Source of the DNA: Zhaonella formicivorans
GTDB taxonomy: Bacteria > Bacillota > DUOV01 > Zhaonellaceae
Direction: 5' to 3'
Length of the DNA: 64,000 nucleotides
Assembly (NCBI RefSeq): GCF_004353525.1
Contig: NZ_CP085524.1
Location: forward strand, 878,001 to 942,000
This document shows positions 8,427 to 15,975 of the stretch, piece by piece; position 1 is the stretch's first letter, and each line of letters begins with the position of its first letter. The notes under the pieces are model-generated. The model was not told the origin of the DNA. It made no database searches and worked only from the letters and a program-made list of their open reading frames with translations. Made by a program: the position numbers and the translations under genes.

Positions 8427-8495
8427 GTGAAAGTTTATTTTATTCCACTGCCAGGCTTCCTGAAAAACTTCTTGCGAAAAATATTGAAACAATAG
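8427..8495 (+). CDS. spoVM: Stage V sporulation protein M (22 aa)
   Basis: A very short gene reading GTG then VYFIPLPGFLKNFLRKIL and ending KQ. It matches the SpoVM pattern M-K-x-Y-x-I-x-L-P-x-F-L and then an amphipathic helix with an Arg near position 17, including the functionally important Pro9. SpoVM inserts as an amphipathic helix on the convex forespore membrane and anchors SpoIVA to start coat assembly. GAGGGGTG lies 8 bases upstream and a strong terminator follows 6 bases after the stop. No sporulation-sigma promoter could be fixed with confidence upstream. Confidence 0.82.
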   Translation: MKVYFIPLPGFLKNFLRKILKQ

Positions 8496-8501
8496 CCGTA
8501 A

Positions 8502-8532
8502 AAAGAGAGTAGAGCAATTCTACTCTCTTTTT
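8502..8532 (+). terminator. Terminator of spoVM
   Basis: Perfect 12-bp stem AAAGAGAGTAGA / TCTACTCTCTTT with a GCAAT loop and following T. Confidence 0.88.
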
Positions 8533-8544
8533 ATTGGCATAAAA

Positions 8545-8928
8545 TTATTTAAAAGAAACTCCTACTATCCCACCGATAACGCCTGCAGACATACAATAAA
8601 GCATTTTAATTCCCACCGTGGCCATACTTAGTGGTTCAGCGATTAAAACGGCAAGCAAAATTGCGGTTAAAAGGTACAGCACCCCTACCCCAAAGCTGTA
8701 AAAAAGGGCCCTGGATTCGGCTAAACGGGCAGATTTGAATCCACCCCAAAATACACTTAGTACAAGTACAATTTGAGAAAAACTCTTTAGATGGTATTCG
8801 GAAAGCGAAGAAAATTGAAAGATTAGACTGAAGAGAATCACCAGGATTATAGATAGCACAATGGCATTTAAAAAGCCATTAAACAGTGGAGTTAAAAGTG
8901 AATTATGATCTTTGCCAGCTTTTTGCAT
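8545..8928 (-). CDS. TIGR04086 family membrane protein
   Basis: 127 residues from ATG 8928, where GGGGGGTGA gives a clear ribosome binding site; a longer frame to 9000 has no such signal. Four hydrophobic segments with the pattern VFWGGFKSARLAESRALFYS and a C-terminal GVIGGIVGV fit TIGR04086, a family of small spore-former membrane proteins (YrzE-like) of unknown role. Converges with spoVM. Confidence 0.72.
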   Translation of the reverse strand: MQKAGKDHNSLLTPLFNGFLNAIVLSIILVILFSLIFQFSSLSEYHLKSFSQIVLVLSVFWGGFKSARLAESRALFYSFGVGVLYLLTAILLAVLIAEPLSMATVGIKMLYCMSAGVIGGIVGVSFK

Positions 8929-9100
8929 AGCAATCACCCCCCCACAATTACTTATATGCCTGTATTGATTTGATATAACCGACGGCAAAAAAATTTTCAA
9001 TTCTAAACTAACAGAGGCCTTTCTTAAGAGGTAAAGAATCAGTTATGTCGAAGATAACTATTGTAAATCTTGGCAGCGTGCAGTCACGAGAGGGTTTTTT

Positions 9101-10081
9101 ATGGCTGTAATTGGCTTTCCTAGAACACTTTTTTATTATACCTATTGGCCATTTTGGAACAGCTTCTTTCAAGGACTAGGTCTAGAGGTAAGAAGGTCCT
9201 CTGTAACTACAAAACAAATTCTGGACAACGGCGTTAAGGAAACAGTTACGGACGCTTGTGTGCCGATTAAAATCTACCATGGACATGTAATGGCATTAAG
9301 CGATCAAATTGATTACTTGTTTTGCCCAAGAATGGTAAGTGTTGATAAGTTTTCAACCTTTTGTCCCAAATTTCTGGGGTTGCCCGAAATGATTCGTTAT
9401 ACCTTACCAAACTCATTCGACATTATCGAGGTAAATATTGATTTAAAAAAAGGTCCGCTGGAGTTGTGGAAAATATGTTTAAGCTTGGCCAAAGATTTTG
9501 GCTGCAGTACCAGCTTAGCTTTGAAGAGTTTTCACACTTCGCTGCTTAAACAAAAAGCATTTTTTAAACTTCTCTATCAGGGTTATCAGCCGGAACAGGC
9601 TTTTGCCTTTTTATTCGAACAGGCTCCGCTCAAAAGTCTGCCGGATAAGCATAAACTCAACTTGGCAGTTCTTGGTTATCCTTACCAAGTTTACGATCCG
9701 TATATAAGCGTCAACTTGATGGAGCACTTGGAAAAGTTGGGAGTCAAAGCATGGACGATGGAAATGGTTCCTGAAAGAAAACTCCGTACATATCAGCACA
9801 ATCTGCCCAAACGCCTCTTTTGGCATTACAGCAACAGGGTTATATGGGCACTTTATTATTACCTGGAACAGGAACAGATAGATGGCGTGATCCATGTTAC
9901 TGCCTTTGGTTGTGGCCCTGATGCAATGGTAGACAAACTGATGGAATTGGAAATTAAACGTTTGGCAAAGCACATGCCTTTTATGAGTTTGACCATAGAT
10001 GAGCATTCCGGAGAAGCGGGCCTTGTTACCAGGCTGGAAGCTTTTGTGGACATGATTTTATTGGGGAGGAAAGCTTCATGA
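9101..10081 (+). CDS. Acyl-CoA dehydratase activase-related protein (DUF2229 type), first copy
   Basis: 326 residues opening with IGFPRTLFYYTYWPFW and containing cysteines at TDACVPIK, FCPRM and TFCPKF, the layout of DUF2229 / 2-hydroxyglutaryl-CoA dehydratase D-like proteins. These usually accompany or are fused to the BadF/HgdC activase ATPase. It begins a three-gene operon: its last codons overlap the next gene by 4 bases (ATGA). The substrate of the system is unknown; no dehydratase subunits are adjacent. Confidence 0.78.
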   Translation: MAVIGFPRTLFYYTYWPFWNSFFQGLGLEVRRSSVTTKQILDNGVKETVTDACVPIKIYHGHVMALSDQIDYLFCPRMVSVDKFSTFCPKFLGLPEMIRYTLPNSFDIIEVNIDLKKGPLELWKICLSLAKDFGCSTSLALKSFHTSLLKQKAFFKLLYQGYQPEQAFAFLFEQAPLKSLPDKHKLNLAVLGYPYQVYDPYISVNLMEHLEKLGVKAWTMEMVPERKLRTYQHNLPKRLFWHYSNRVIWALYYYLEQEQIDGVIHVTAFGCGPDAMVDKLMELEIKRLAKHMPFMSLTIDEHSGEAGLVTRLEAFVDMILLGRKAS

Positions 10082-11181
10082 AAGTGTCTTTTCCACGTAT
10101 GGGGACATCCTATATAGCTTTTAAACACCTCATAGAACATCTTGGTCATGAATGTGTTGTTCCTCCGGCACCCAGCAGCAAAACGTTAAATCTAGGAGTT
10201 AAATATTCTCCGGAATTTGCCTGCATTCCCTTTAAGGTACTGACTGGAACTTACATTGAAGCCCTTGAAATGGGAGCTGATACTCTAATCACATCAGGAG
10301 GAGTGGGTCCATGCCGCGCAGGTCTGTACGGCATGTTGCATCAGAAAATATTGAAAAACCTGGGTTACGACTTTGAAATGCTTGTATTTGAACCACCTCT
10401 ATTGTACCTGGTTGACTTTGTGACTAAGCTGAGAAAAATTTTAAAACCGGCGAAAATTTCGTGGAGGCGTTTTTATAAAGAATTGAAAGCTGCTTGGCAG
10501 AAATTAATGGTACTGGATGATGTGGAAATCCTTTCCCACCAAATTAGGCCTTACGAGCTCCATAAAGGAAGTACAACCATTGCTTTTAACAAATGCTTGG
10601 CTCTCATTGACCGCGCTGACTCACCGGATGAAATAGCGCGAAGCAAAGAAGAGTGTATAGAGATCCTAAACTCAGTCCCTCAGGATAAAAGTCGAAAACC
10701 TTTGCGTGTCGGAATAATCGGGGAAATTTATGTGGTGCTGGAGCCATTCATGAACCTGGAAATAGAAAAAACTCTTGGAGAATTAGGGGTTTCCACCCAT
10801 CGTTCCATTTATTTAACCCAATGGGCAAGAAACAACACTATTATCAACACTGAAGGCGGCATTAGAAAAGCTGCTTACCCCTATCTAAAGCGAATGATTG
10901 GTGGCCATGGTATAAACAGCTTAGGGGAAACGGTGCTGTACGCCAAAAATGGTTTTGACGGAGTAGTCCAAATAGCTCCATTTACCTGTATACCGGAGAT
11001 AGTTGCCAAAAGCATTTTGCCTCGGGTGAGCAAAGACTTAAACATACCTGTTTTATCTTTAACAATTGATGAGCAGACAGGAAAAGCAGGATTACAAACT
11101 AGATTGGAAGCATTTGTTGATTTGCTGCAGCAAAAGAGAATGATGGAGGAGAATGTCTATGCTAGGTTTTCTGGGAATTGA
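10078..11181 (+). CDS. Acyl-CoA dehydratase activase-related protein, second copy
   Basis: 367 residues, paralogous in layout to the preceding product (MKVSFPRMGTSYIAFKHL at the start, SGGVGPCRAG and PFTCIPEIVAKSILP later, LTIDEQTGKAGLQTRLEAFVD at the end). The same LTIDEHSGEAGL-type C-terminus closes the upstream protein. Cysteines at EFACIPF, GPCRAG and FTCIPE are candidate iron-sulfur ligands. It overlaps both neighbours, so the three are cotranslated. Confidence 0.78.
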   Translation: MKVSFPRMGTSYIAFKHLIEHLGHECVVPPAPSSKTLNLGVKYSPEFACIPFKVLTGTYIEALEMGADTLITSGGVGPCRAGLYGMLHQKILKNLGYDFEMLVFEPPLLYLVDFVTKLRKILKPAKISWRRFYKELKAAWQKLMVLDDVEILSHQIRPYELHKGSTTIAFNKCLALIDRADSPDEIARSKEECIEILNSVPQDKSRKPLRVGIIGEIYVVLEPFMNLEIEKTLGELGVSTHRSIYLTQWARNNTIINTEGGIRKAAYPYLKRMIGGHGINSLGETVLYAKNGFDGVVQIAPFTCIPEIVAKSILPRVSKDLNIPVLSLTIDEQTGKAGLQTRLEAFVDLLQQKRMMEENVYARFSGN

Positions 11182-12112
11182 TGTGGGATCTGTTAGCACT
11201 AATTTCGTGGTAATTGATGCTGAAAGCAATATCTTGGTTCATCTGTACCTACGCACTCAAGGCCAACCAATCAGGGTGCTGCAGGAAGGGATGCAGTTGG
11301 TAAAAGATTCGCTGCCAAGTACTTTTACAATTGCCGGCGTTGGCACTACGGGCAGCGGAAGAATTTTAGCCGGTGTCATGATTGGAGCCGATGTAATAAA
11401 AAATGAAATTACCGCTCATGCTGTGGCCACATCTTTTCTGGTTCCTGAAGTTCAAACTATCCTGGAGATCGGGGGACAAGACTCTAAGATTATTATTTTA
11501 CGCAACGGGGTAGTAACCGATTTTGCAATGAATACGGTTTGTGCTGCCGGAACCGGATCATTTTTAGACCAGCAAGCAGCCCGTTTAAATATTCCCATTG
11601 AAAACTTCGGGGAAATTGCATTACGCTCAAAAAATCCTGTACGCATTGCAGGCAGATGTACGGTTTTTGCGGAATCGGATATGATTCATAAACAACAGAT
11701 GGGGCATAATGTGGAAGATATCATAGCCGGCCTTTGCGAAGCTCTAGTAAGAAATTACTTAAATAACATAGGGAAGGGAAAAGAAATCTTAGAGCCTATT
11801 GCTTTTCAAGGGGGAGTAGCTGCCAATTTAGGAATAAGGGCGGCTTTTGAAAAGGCTTTAAACAAGAAAATCATCATCCCAAAATATTTTAATGTTATGG
11901 GAGCAATTGGGGCAGCTATTTTGGCCAAAGAAGAGGTTAAAAACAGGAAAACAACCTCCTTTCGTGGTTTTGCAGCTGCCGAACAAGAATACCAGGCCAG
12001 CAGTTTTGAATGTACAGGGTGCTCCAATGCTTGTGAGATTATTAATATTCAGATGAACCGTTCTATTATAGCCCGGTGGGGCAGTCGCTGCGGCAAATGG
12101 GAGCATGTATAA
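11159..12112 (+). CDS. CoA-substrate-specific enzyme activase (BadF/BcrA/HgdC ATPase)
   Basis: ASKHA-fold ATPase of about 317 residues: GIDVGSVSTNFVV phosphate-1 block, GTTGSGR, EIGGQDSKII, and the CAAGTGSFLDQQ and AGRCTVF cysteines that bind the bridging [4Fe-4S] cluster. Family members use ATP hydrolysis to push a low-potential electron into a partner dehydratase or reductase. The C-terminal tail adds ECTGCSNAC, an extra cysteine group. ATG 11153 is only 2 bases from GGAGGA, so ATG 11159 (8 bases) is preferred. The start lies inside the upstream gene. Confidence 0.87.
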   Translation: MLGFLGIDVGSVSTNFVVIDAESNILVHLYLRTQGQPIRVLQEGMQLVKDSLPSTFTIAGVGTTGSGRILAGVMIGADVIKNEITAHAVATSFLVPEVQTILEIGGQDSKIIILRNGVVTDFAMNTVCAAGTGSFLDQQAARLNIPIENFGEIALRSKNPVRIAGRCTVFAESDMIHKQQMGHNVEDIIAGLCEALVRNYLNNIGKGKEILEPIAFQGGVAANLGIRAAFEKALNKKIIIPKYFNVMGAIGAAILAKEEVKNRKTTSFRGFAAAEQEYQASSFECTGCSNACEIINIQMNRSIIARWGSRCGKWEHV

Positions 12113-12141
12113 CAAAACGCGGTTGGCTGGATTATCACAGA

Positions 12142-12170
12142 TTACCACTTGGTAAATTATCACTTGGTAA
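12142..12170. promoter_or_regulatory. Tandem dyads upstream of the Fur-family promoter
   Basis: TTACC-ACTT-GGTAA (12142-12155) and TTATC-ACTT-GGTAA (12157-12170) repeat with a 15-bp period and end 2 bp before the -35 box. The first is a perfect inverted repeat. It is a candidate operator, although it does not resemble a classical Fur or PerR box. Confidence 0.55.
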
Positions 12171-12172
12171 AT

Positions 12173-12201
12173 TTGACAATTAGCTCACACTACATTATAA
12201 T
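12173..12201 (+). promoter_or_regulatory. Promoter of the Fur-family gene
   Basis: Perfect TTGACA (12173-12178), 17-bp spacer, perfect TATAAT (12196-12201). Confidence 0.85.
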
Positions 12202-12245
12202 TAAGTTAAATTAAATGAGAATGAATGTCAAGCGAGGTTGTAATA

Positions 12246-12677
12246 GTGAATCAAAGCTTAGAAGACATCTACAAACGGCTGCATGAGAAAGAATATAAAA
12301 TAACCCCACAGCGCCAAGTGATTTTGAAAGCATTTTTGGAGCATGTAGAAGAACATTTAAGCGCAGAAGAGGTATATAAGATAGTTAAAGAAAAAAACCC
12401 TGAAATTGGGTTGGCCACCGTTTATCGAACCTTGGATTTGCTGGCTGAGCTAGATATCCTACAGAAAATGGATTTCGGTGATGGGAAAAGTCGTTACGAA
12501 TTTAACGATCAGGAGGTTCATCACCATCACCATCTGATTTGTTTAAAATGCGGACATGTAGAAGAATTTGAAGATGATCTGCTGGAAACTCTGGAAGCTG
12601 CTATAAGCAGAAAAACTAACTTTGAAGTTTTAGACCATCAGCTGAAATTTTACGGCTATTGTCAAAAGTGTAGATAA
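12246..12677 (+). CDS. Fur-family metalloregulator
   Basis: About 143 residues. The N-terminal winged helix has YKITPQRQVILKAFLE and GLATVYRTLDLLAE. The dimerisation part has the HHHHH metal cluster, LICLKCGHVEEF and a C-terminal CQKC, giving the two CxxC pairs of a structural zinc site. Fur, PerR and Zur cannot be separated with confidence by eye. An ATG at 12225 is in frame, but GAGG at 12233 points to the GTG at 12246. Single-gene unit with its own promoter, tandem dyads upstream and a terminator. Confidence 0.87.
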   Translation: MNQSLEDIYKRLHEKEYKITPQRQVILKAFLEHVEEHLSAEEVYKIVKEKNPEIGLATVYRTLDLLAELDILQKMDFGDGKSRYEFNDQEVHHHHHLICLKCGHVEEFEDDLLETLEAAISRKTNFEVLDHQLKFYGYCQKCR

Positions 12678-12684
12678 GCGTCGC

Positions 12685-12715
12685 AACCCCTGTAGTCTCT
12701 TCTGCAGGGGTTTTT
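12685..12715 (+). terminator. Terminator of the Fur-family gene
   Basis: AACCCCTG / CAGGGGTT stem followed by T-rich sequence. Confidence 0.85.
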
Positions 12716-12787
12716 GATTTAATTGAAAATTAGCATGAATTCTTTTTGCTATCGAAAGCACATCGACTTCTTGGTTTCAATAAGGGC

Positions 12788-12935
12788 AACTTGGCTTCCG
12801 CCGAAGCCTGAAAGCCTGACATAAGCCAAGTTATCTTGATCGTCCAGGAATTATACTCACATAAATATTGTGATAAATTTCCTCAAGCATTACCTATAAA
12901 TGCCGAAATGCATAAAGGCTTTTGTTCCTGGCAGG
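12788..12935 (+). repeat. Intergenic hairpin and dispersed repeat, copy 2
   Basis: A 10-bp inverted repeat AACTTGGCTT / AAGCCAAGTT (12788 to about 12830) contains an inner GGCTTC / GAAGCC hairpin. It is followed by the second copy of the repeat at 1285: ATAAATAT, TAAATTTCCT, TTACCTATAAATG and GCTTTTGTT blocks. Here the block is bounded by CCAGGAA and TTCCTGG in inverted orientation. No gene lies in 12716-13008. Confidence 0.6.
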
Positions 12936-13008
12936 GGAATTTACAGCAAGCACGAATAAATGATGTAATGTCTGGCGAAAATGAAATTACGAAAGGAGTC
13001 TCTAGTTA

Positions 13009-13188
13009 ATGGCTGAAGAAAACAAAGGAAAATTGGAATTAATTGCGACAAAAACTTTAAAAGCCCACGATGAACTTTATATTTTAGTAGATTTTTTAAA
13101 TAAAAATCTCAAGGACCATAAGGTTATGTTTGGGCTGACAAAAAACTCTGCGGAAGGTACAATGACAGTTTCGATTTATGAAGTTTGA
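13009..13188 (+). CDS. YpmA-like protein (DUF4264)
   Basis: 59 residues with KAHDELYILVDFLNKNLK and KVMFGLTKN, closely following the pattern of Bacillus YpmA (DUF4264), an uncharacterised protein of spore-forming Firmicutes. AAAGGAG precedes the ATG. Short but convincing. Confidence 0.72.
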   Translation: MAEENKGKLELIATKTLKAHDELYILVDFLNKNLKDHKVMFGLTKNSAEGTMTVSIYEV

Positions 13189-13254
13189 TTAGAGTATAAC
13201 CTCTAACCGCTTCTCTCACATACTATATAGTAAAAAGTGAGGGGGGAAAACCAA

Positions 13255-13416
13255 GTGCATCTAACTGACTGCTGTTTACATTGTTACCAGGAAATAGCTA
13301 ATAGTGATTGGGAGCAAATAGCTATACTGGAAAATATTTGGGTTTTTCGCTGCCCTCATTGTAAGACGATCCATACTTGTCTGCCTGATGGAACTATTCA
13401 AATTAAAACAACGTAA
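13255..13416 (+). CDS. Small zinc-ribbon-like protein
   Basis: 53 residues from GTG behind GAGGGGGGA. Two cysteine pairs, DCCLHC near the N-terminus and RCPHC near residue 33, would form a zinc ribbon. Function unknown. A perfect 12-bp palindrome TACTATATAGTA at 13221-13232 lies just upstream and may be a promoter or operator. surE follows 17 bases after the stop. Confidence 0.6.
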   Translation: MHLTDCCLHCYQEIANSDWEQIAILENIWVFRCPHCKTIHTCLPDGTIQIKTT

Positions 13417-13433
13417 GACATCAAGGAGAGTTT

Positions 13434-14195
13434 ATGTTAATTTTGCTCACTAATGATGATGGAATTAGAGCTGAGGGACTTCAGCATCTTCGCTGTTCAT
13501 TGGAAGCAATTGCCGAGGTAACAGTGGTTGCGCCTGAACGTGAACGGAGCGCAGCAGGGCATGGTATTACTATGCATAAACCATTACGGGTAAATAAAGT
13601 CCTGCTTGGGTCAAAAACTTTTGGTTTATCTGTTTCAGGTACTCCTGCCGATTGCGTTAAACTAGCTTTAGATAAGCTCATGCCCAAAAAACCCGATTTG
13701 GTTATTTCGGGAATTAATAACGGGCTGAATCTTGGAACCGATGTTTTGTATTCCGGCACCGTATCCGCTGCCTTGGAAGCTGTTATTGCTAATATACCCG
13801 CATTGGCTGTATCGGTTGCTGCAGGTGCATCGCATGAGGATTTTGCTTATGCAGCCAGTTTTGTCAAAGATTTAGTTCAAGATATCGGTCCCGCCAATTT
13901 TCCCTTTAACACCCTATTAAACGTTAATATTCCAAGGACTTCAGAAGGCCCAGTTACTGGCGTTAAAGTTACTTCTCAGGGGGTTAGAAAATATGAAAAC
14001 TCTGTCGAGGTTAGAAAAGATCCTCGCGGGAAAGAATATTATTGGCTGTGCGGCGAAGCAGTCAAGTTAGATACTTCTCCGGCCTCGGATTTGGCCGCTT
14101 TGGAACAAAGAGCTATTTCTTTAACCCCCCTGCAGGCTGACTTGACAAATTACAACAGCATGGAACTGTTGAAAAAGTGGCAGGTAAAATTTTAA
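13434..14195 (+). CDS. surE: 5'-nucleotidase SurE
   Basis: 253 residues. The family signature LLTNDDGIRAEGL carries the metal-binding Asp pair, followed by VVAPERERSAAGHGIT, SGTPADCVKLAL and SGINNGLNLGTDVLYSGTVSAALEA in two consecutive blocks. SurE is a metal-dependent nucleoside monophosphatase involved in survival and salvage. AAGGAGAG precedes the ATG. Confidence 0.95.
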   Translation: MLILLTNDDGIRAEGLQHLRCSLEAIAEVTVVAPERERSAAGHGITMHKPLRVNKVLLGSKTFGLSVSGTPADCVKLALDKLMPKKPDLVISGINNGLNLGTDVLYSGTVSAALEAVIANIPALAVSVAAGASHEDFAYAASFVKDLVQDIGPANFPFNTLLNVNIPRTSEGPVTGVKVTSQGVRKYENSVEVRKDPRGKEYYWLCGEAVKLDTSPASDLAALEQRAISLTPLQADLTNYNSMELLKKWQVKF

Positions 14196-14222
14196 AAGGG
14201 AAGCGTTAAAGCTGCTTCCCTT
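14196..14222 (-). terminator. Hairpin terminator between surE and the SASP relic
   Basis: AAGGGAAGC / GCTTCCCTT nine-base stem. The T-rich flank is on the minus strand, so it mainly ends leftward transcription from the SASP relic; it may also act weakly after surE. Confidence 0.65.
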
Positions 14223-14500
14223 CACTAATCTGCTTTTCCATTTCGCGGATCATAATTTTGACCATGTTGCCGCCAATTTCTCCTCCTACTTTACTACTTT
14301 ACCACAATTGCGTGAAGTTATCTCCCCCAATAGCCCTGGTCTATCTGGTCATCTATTCCAATTTTTTTGGCCAGAACAGTTTTAAAAACTTCCAGATCTA
14401 GCTCCGGTAGAAGCTTTTGTTCCCTGGCTGCAGTTACTTCTGTGAACCCCCTTTTTCGTTTTCCTCTAGTATCAGACCAAACCGGGTGTTTAAAACTAAG
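14206..14500 (-). pseudogene. Broken alpha/beta-type small acid-soluble spore protein gene
   Basis: On the minus strand one frame reads FTEVTAAREQKLLPEL then EVFKTVLAKKIGIDDQID then GYWG and hits a stop. A second frame continues EITSRNCGKV, and a third ends VGGEIGGNMVKIMIREM then EKQISEGKQL. Together these give the conserved SASP order GxWGxxTSRxCGxVGGxMVxxM. The breaks are a missing G in a GGGGG run and a tandem duplication of the 8-mer GTAAAGTA. No good start codon is visible. SASPs coat spore DNA; other intact copies presumably exist elsewhere. Confidence 0.68.
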
Positions 14501-14524
14501 ATATCTTTAATATTTTTGCTAAAA

Positions 14525-15904
14525 TTAGACTAAAAACATAGCTATTAGCGTAGTAATAATCAATCCCAACAGCACTGGCAGTAAATTCTTTCGGGCCAGG
14601 TCAAAAGGATCTACGTTACAAATGGCAGCTACTGGGATTAAGGCCCAGGGTATAATTGTACCCCCACCTACCCAAATACCGGCAATCTGTCCTAAAGCTG
14701 TTAAAGTTGCTGTGCTGGCGTGCAATGCAGTTCCAAATAGTTTGGCGATAGAACCGGCCAAGGATATGCCGGAAAAACCGGAGCCGTCTAAACCGGTAAT
14801 ACATCCCACTACGGTGAGAGTGACTGCCCCGATTTGTTTATTCAAAGGTACTGCGTTGGCCAAAGCTAAACCTAAATCGTTAACCAGGCCATGTGAATTG
14901 GCAGGTAGTACCTCGCCTAAAATTGCCTTGATTCCGGCATCTCCTAAATAAAAAAATGCTGCAATTGGTATTACCGGTCCAAAAACTCTAAAGCCAAATT
15001 GGAATCCCTCTATTAAGTATTCAGTTATTTTTTCCAAAGAACTGTCACCGTGTTCAAAAAAAGAAACTCCAACTAAAATAGCTATGGCAGTGCCGCCCAC
15101 TAAGGCAGTAGCATCTCCTCCTTGCAAATTCAACACAGACATAGCGGCTACATCTAAGATGAACAACAGCGGTACTACCAAGGCAGTTATCCTGGCTAAA
15201 AGACTGTATTCCATTGATTTACCGTTTTGTTTCGTATGTATTTCAGGAGGTGCTAATTTCCCGGTATTTAAATCCTTTTTAAGTATGATAAATGCTGCCA
15301 CAGTGGTTACGATTCCCATTACAAATACCAAAGGTATGCTGGCGTTAATCACTTCACCTACAGGAATTCCTGCGGCTCCGGCAGTTAAAGAAGGAGCGCC
15401 TTGAATTACAAAATCCCCCGATAAAGCGATGCCGTGTCCAAATAAGTTCATGGCCATGGCAGCGCCAAGAGCAGGTAATCCTACTCGTAAAGCAACCGGC
15501 AAAAGAACTGCGCCAATCAATGCTACGCCAGGTGACGGCCAAAAGAACCACGAAATTACCATCATTACTATTCCAATCACCCAGTAAGCCAAAGCAGGGC
15601 TTTTGATTAAACCTGCTATCGGGACAATCATCAATTCGTTTGCTCCGGTTTCGCTTAAAATTTTAGACATGGCAACAATCAAAGAAATAATCAAGATGGT
15701 ACCTAAGAGCTCTGTTATGGCGTAAATAAAACCATTAAACACACCGGAAATTGCTCCGCTTAGCGAAGCATTTGACACTAGACCCAGTACAAAAATTCCT
15801 GCAATACATGCCATAGAAGTATCGCGGCGAATAATCATCAGTCCCAGGATAAGAACAATAAACAACAGATACACCCAGTGCAAAGCAGTTAATTCTACGC
15901 TCAT
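14525..15904 (-). CDS. Ion-transporter-superfamily-like permease
   Basis: 459 residues with about 11-12 hydrophobic segments. Intramembrane stretches such as WPSPGVALIGAVLLPVALRVGLP and MNLFGHGIALSGDFVIQGAP resemble organic-acid or Na+/H+ antiporter-type carriers, but I cannot name the substrate. GGAGGTAAAAC precedes the ATG. A second strong Shine-Dalgarno lies about 35 bases further upstream and could serve a 14-codon leader whose stop overlaps this start. Confidence 0.65.
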   Translation of the reverse strand: MSVELTALHWVYLLFIVLILGLMIIRRDTSMACIAGIFVLGLVSNASLSGAISGVFNGFIYAITELLGTILIISLIVAMSKILSETGANELMIVPIAGLIKSPALAYWVIGIVMMVISWFFWPSPGVALIGAVLLPVALRVGLPALGAAMAMNLFGHGIALSGDFVIQGAPSLTAGAAGIPVGEVINASIPLVFVMGIVTTVAAFIILKKDLNTGKLAPPEIHTKQNGKSMEYSLLARITALVVPLLFILDVAAMSVLNLQGGDATALVGGTAIAILVGVSFFEHGDSSLEKITEYLIEGFQFGFRVFGPVIPIAAFFYLGDAGIKAILGEVLPANSHGLVNDLGLALANAVPLNKQIGAVTLTVVGCITGLDGSGFSGISLAGSIAKLFGTALHASTATLTALGQIAGIWVGGGTIIPWALIPVAAICNVDPFDLARKNLLPVLLGLIITTLIAMFLV

Positions 15905-15975
15905 GTTTTACCTCCTTTACAATTTGTAGGGTTAGAAATGTTCACCTCCTTCTGTTTCTTTAAACATGGTAGTGG

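Noticed and set aside
8929-9000. Longer N-terminus for the TIGR04086 protein
   Set aside because: The extension contains the ribosome site of the internal ATG and reads unlike the family.
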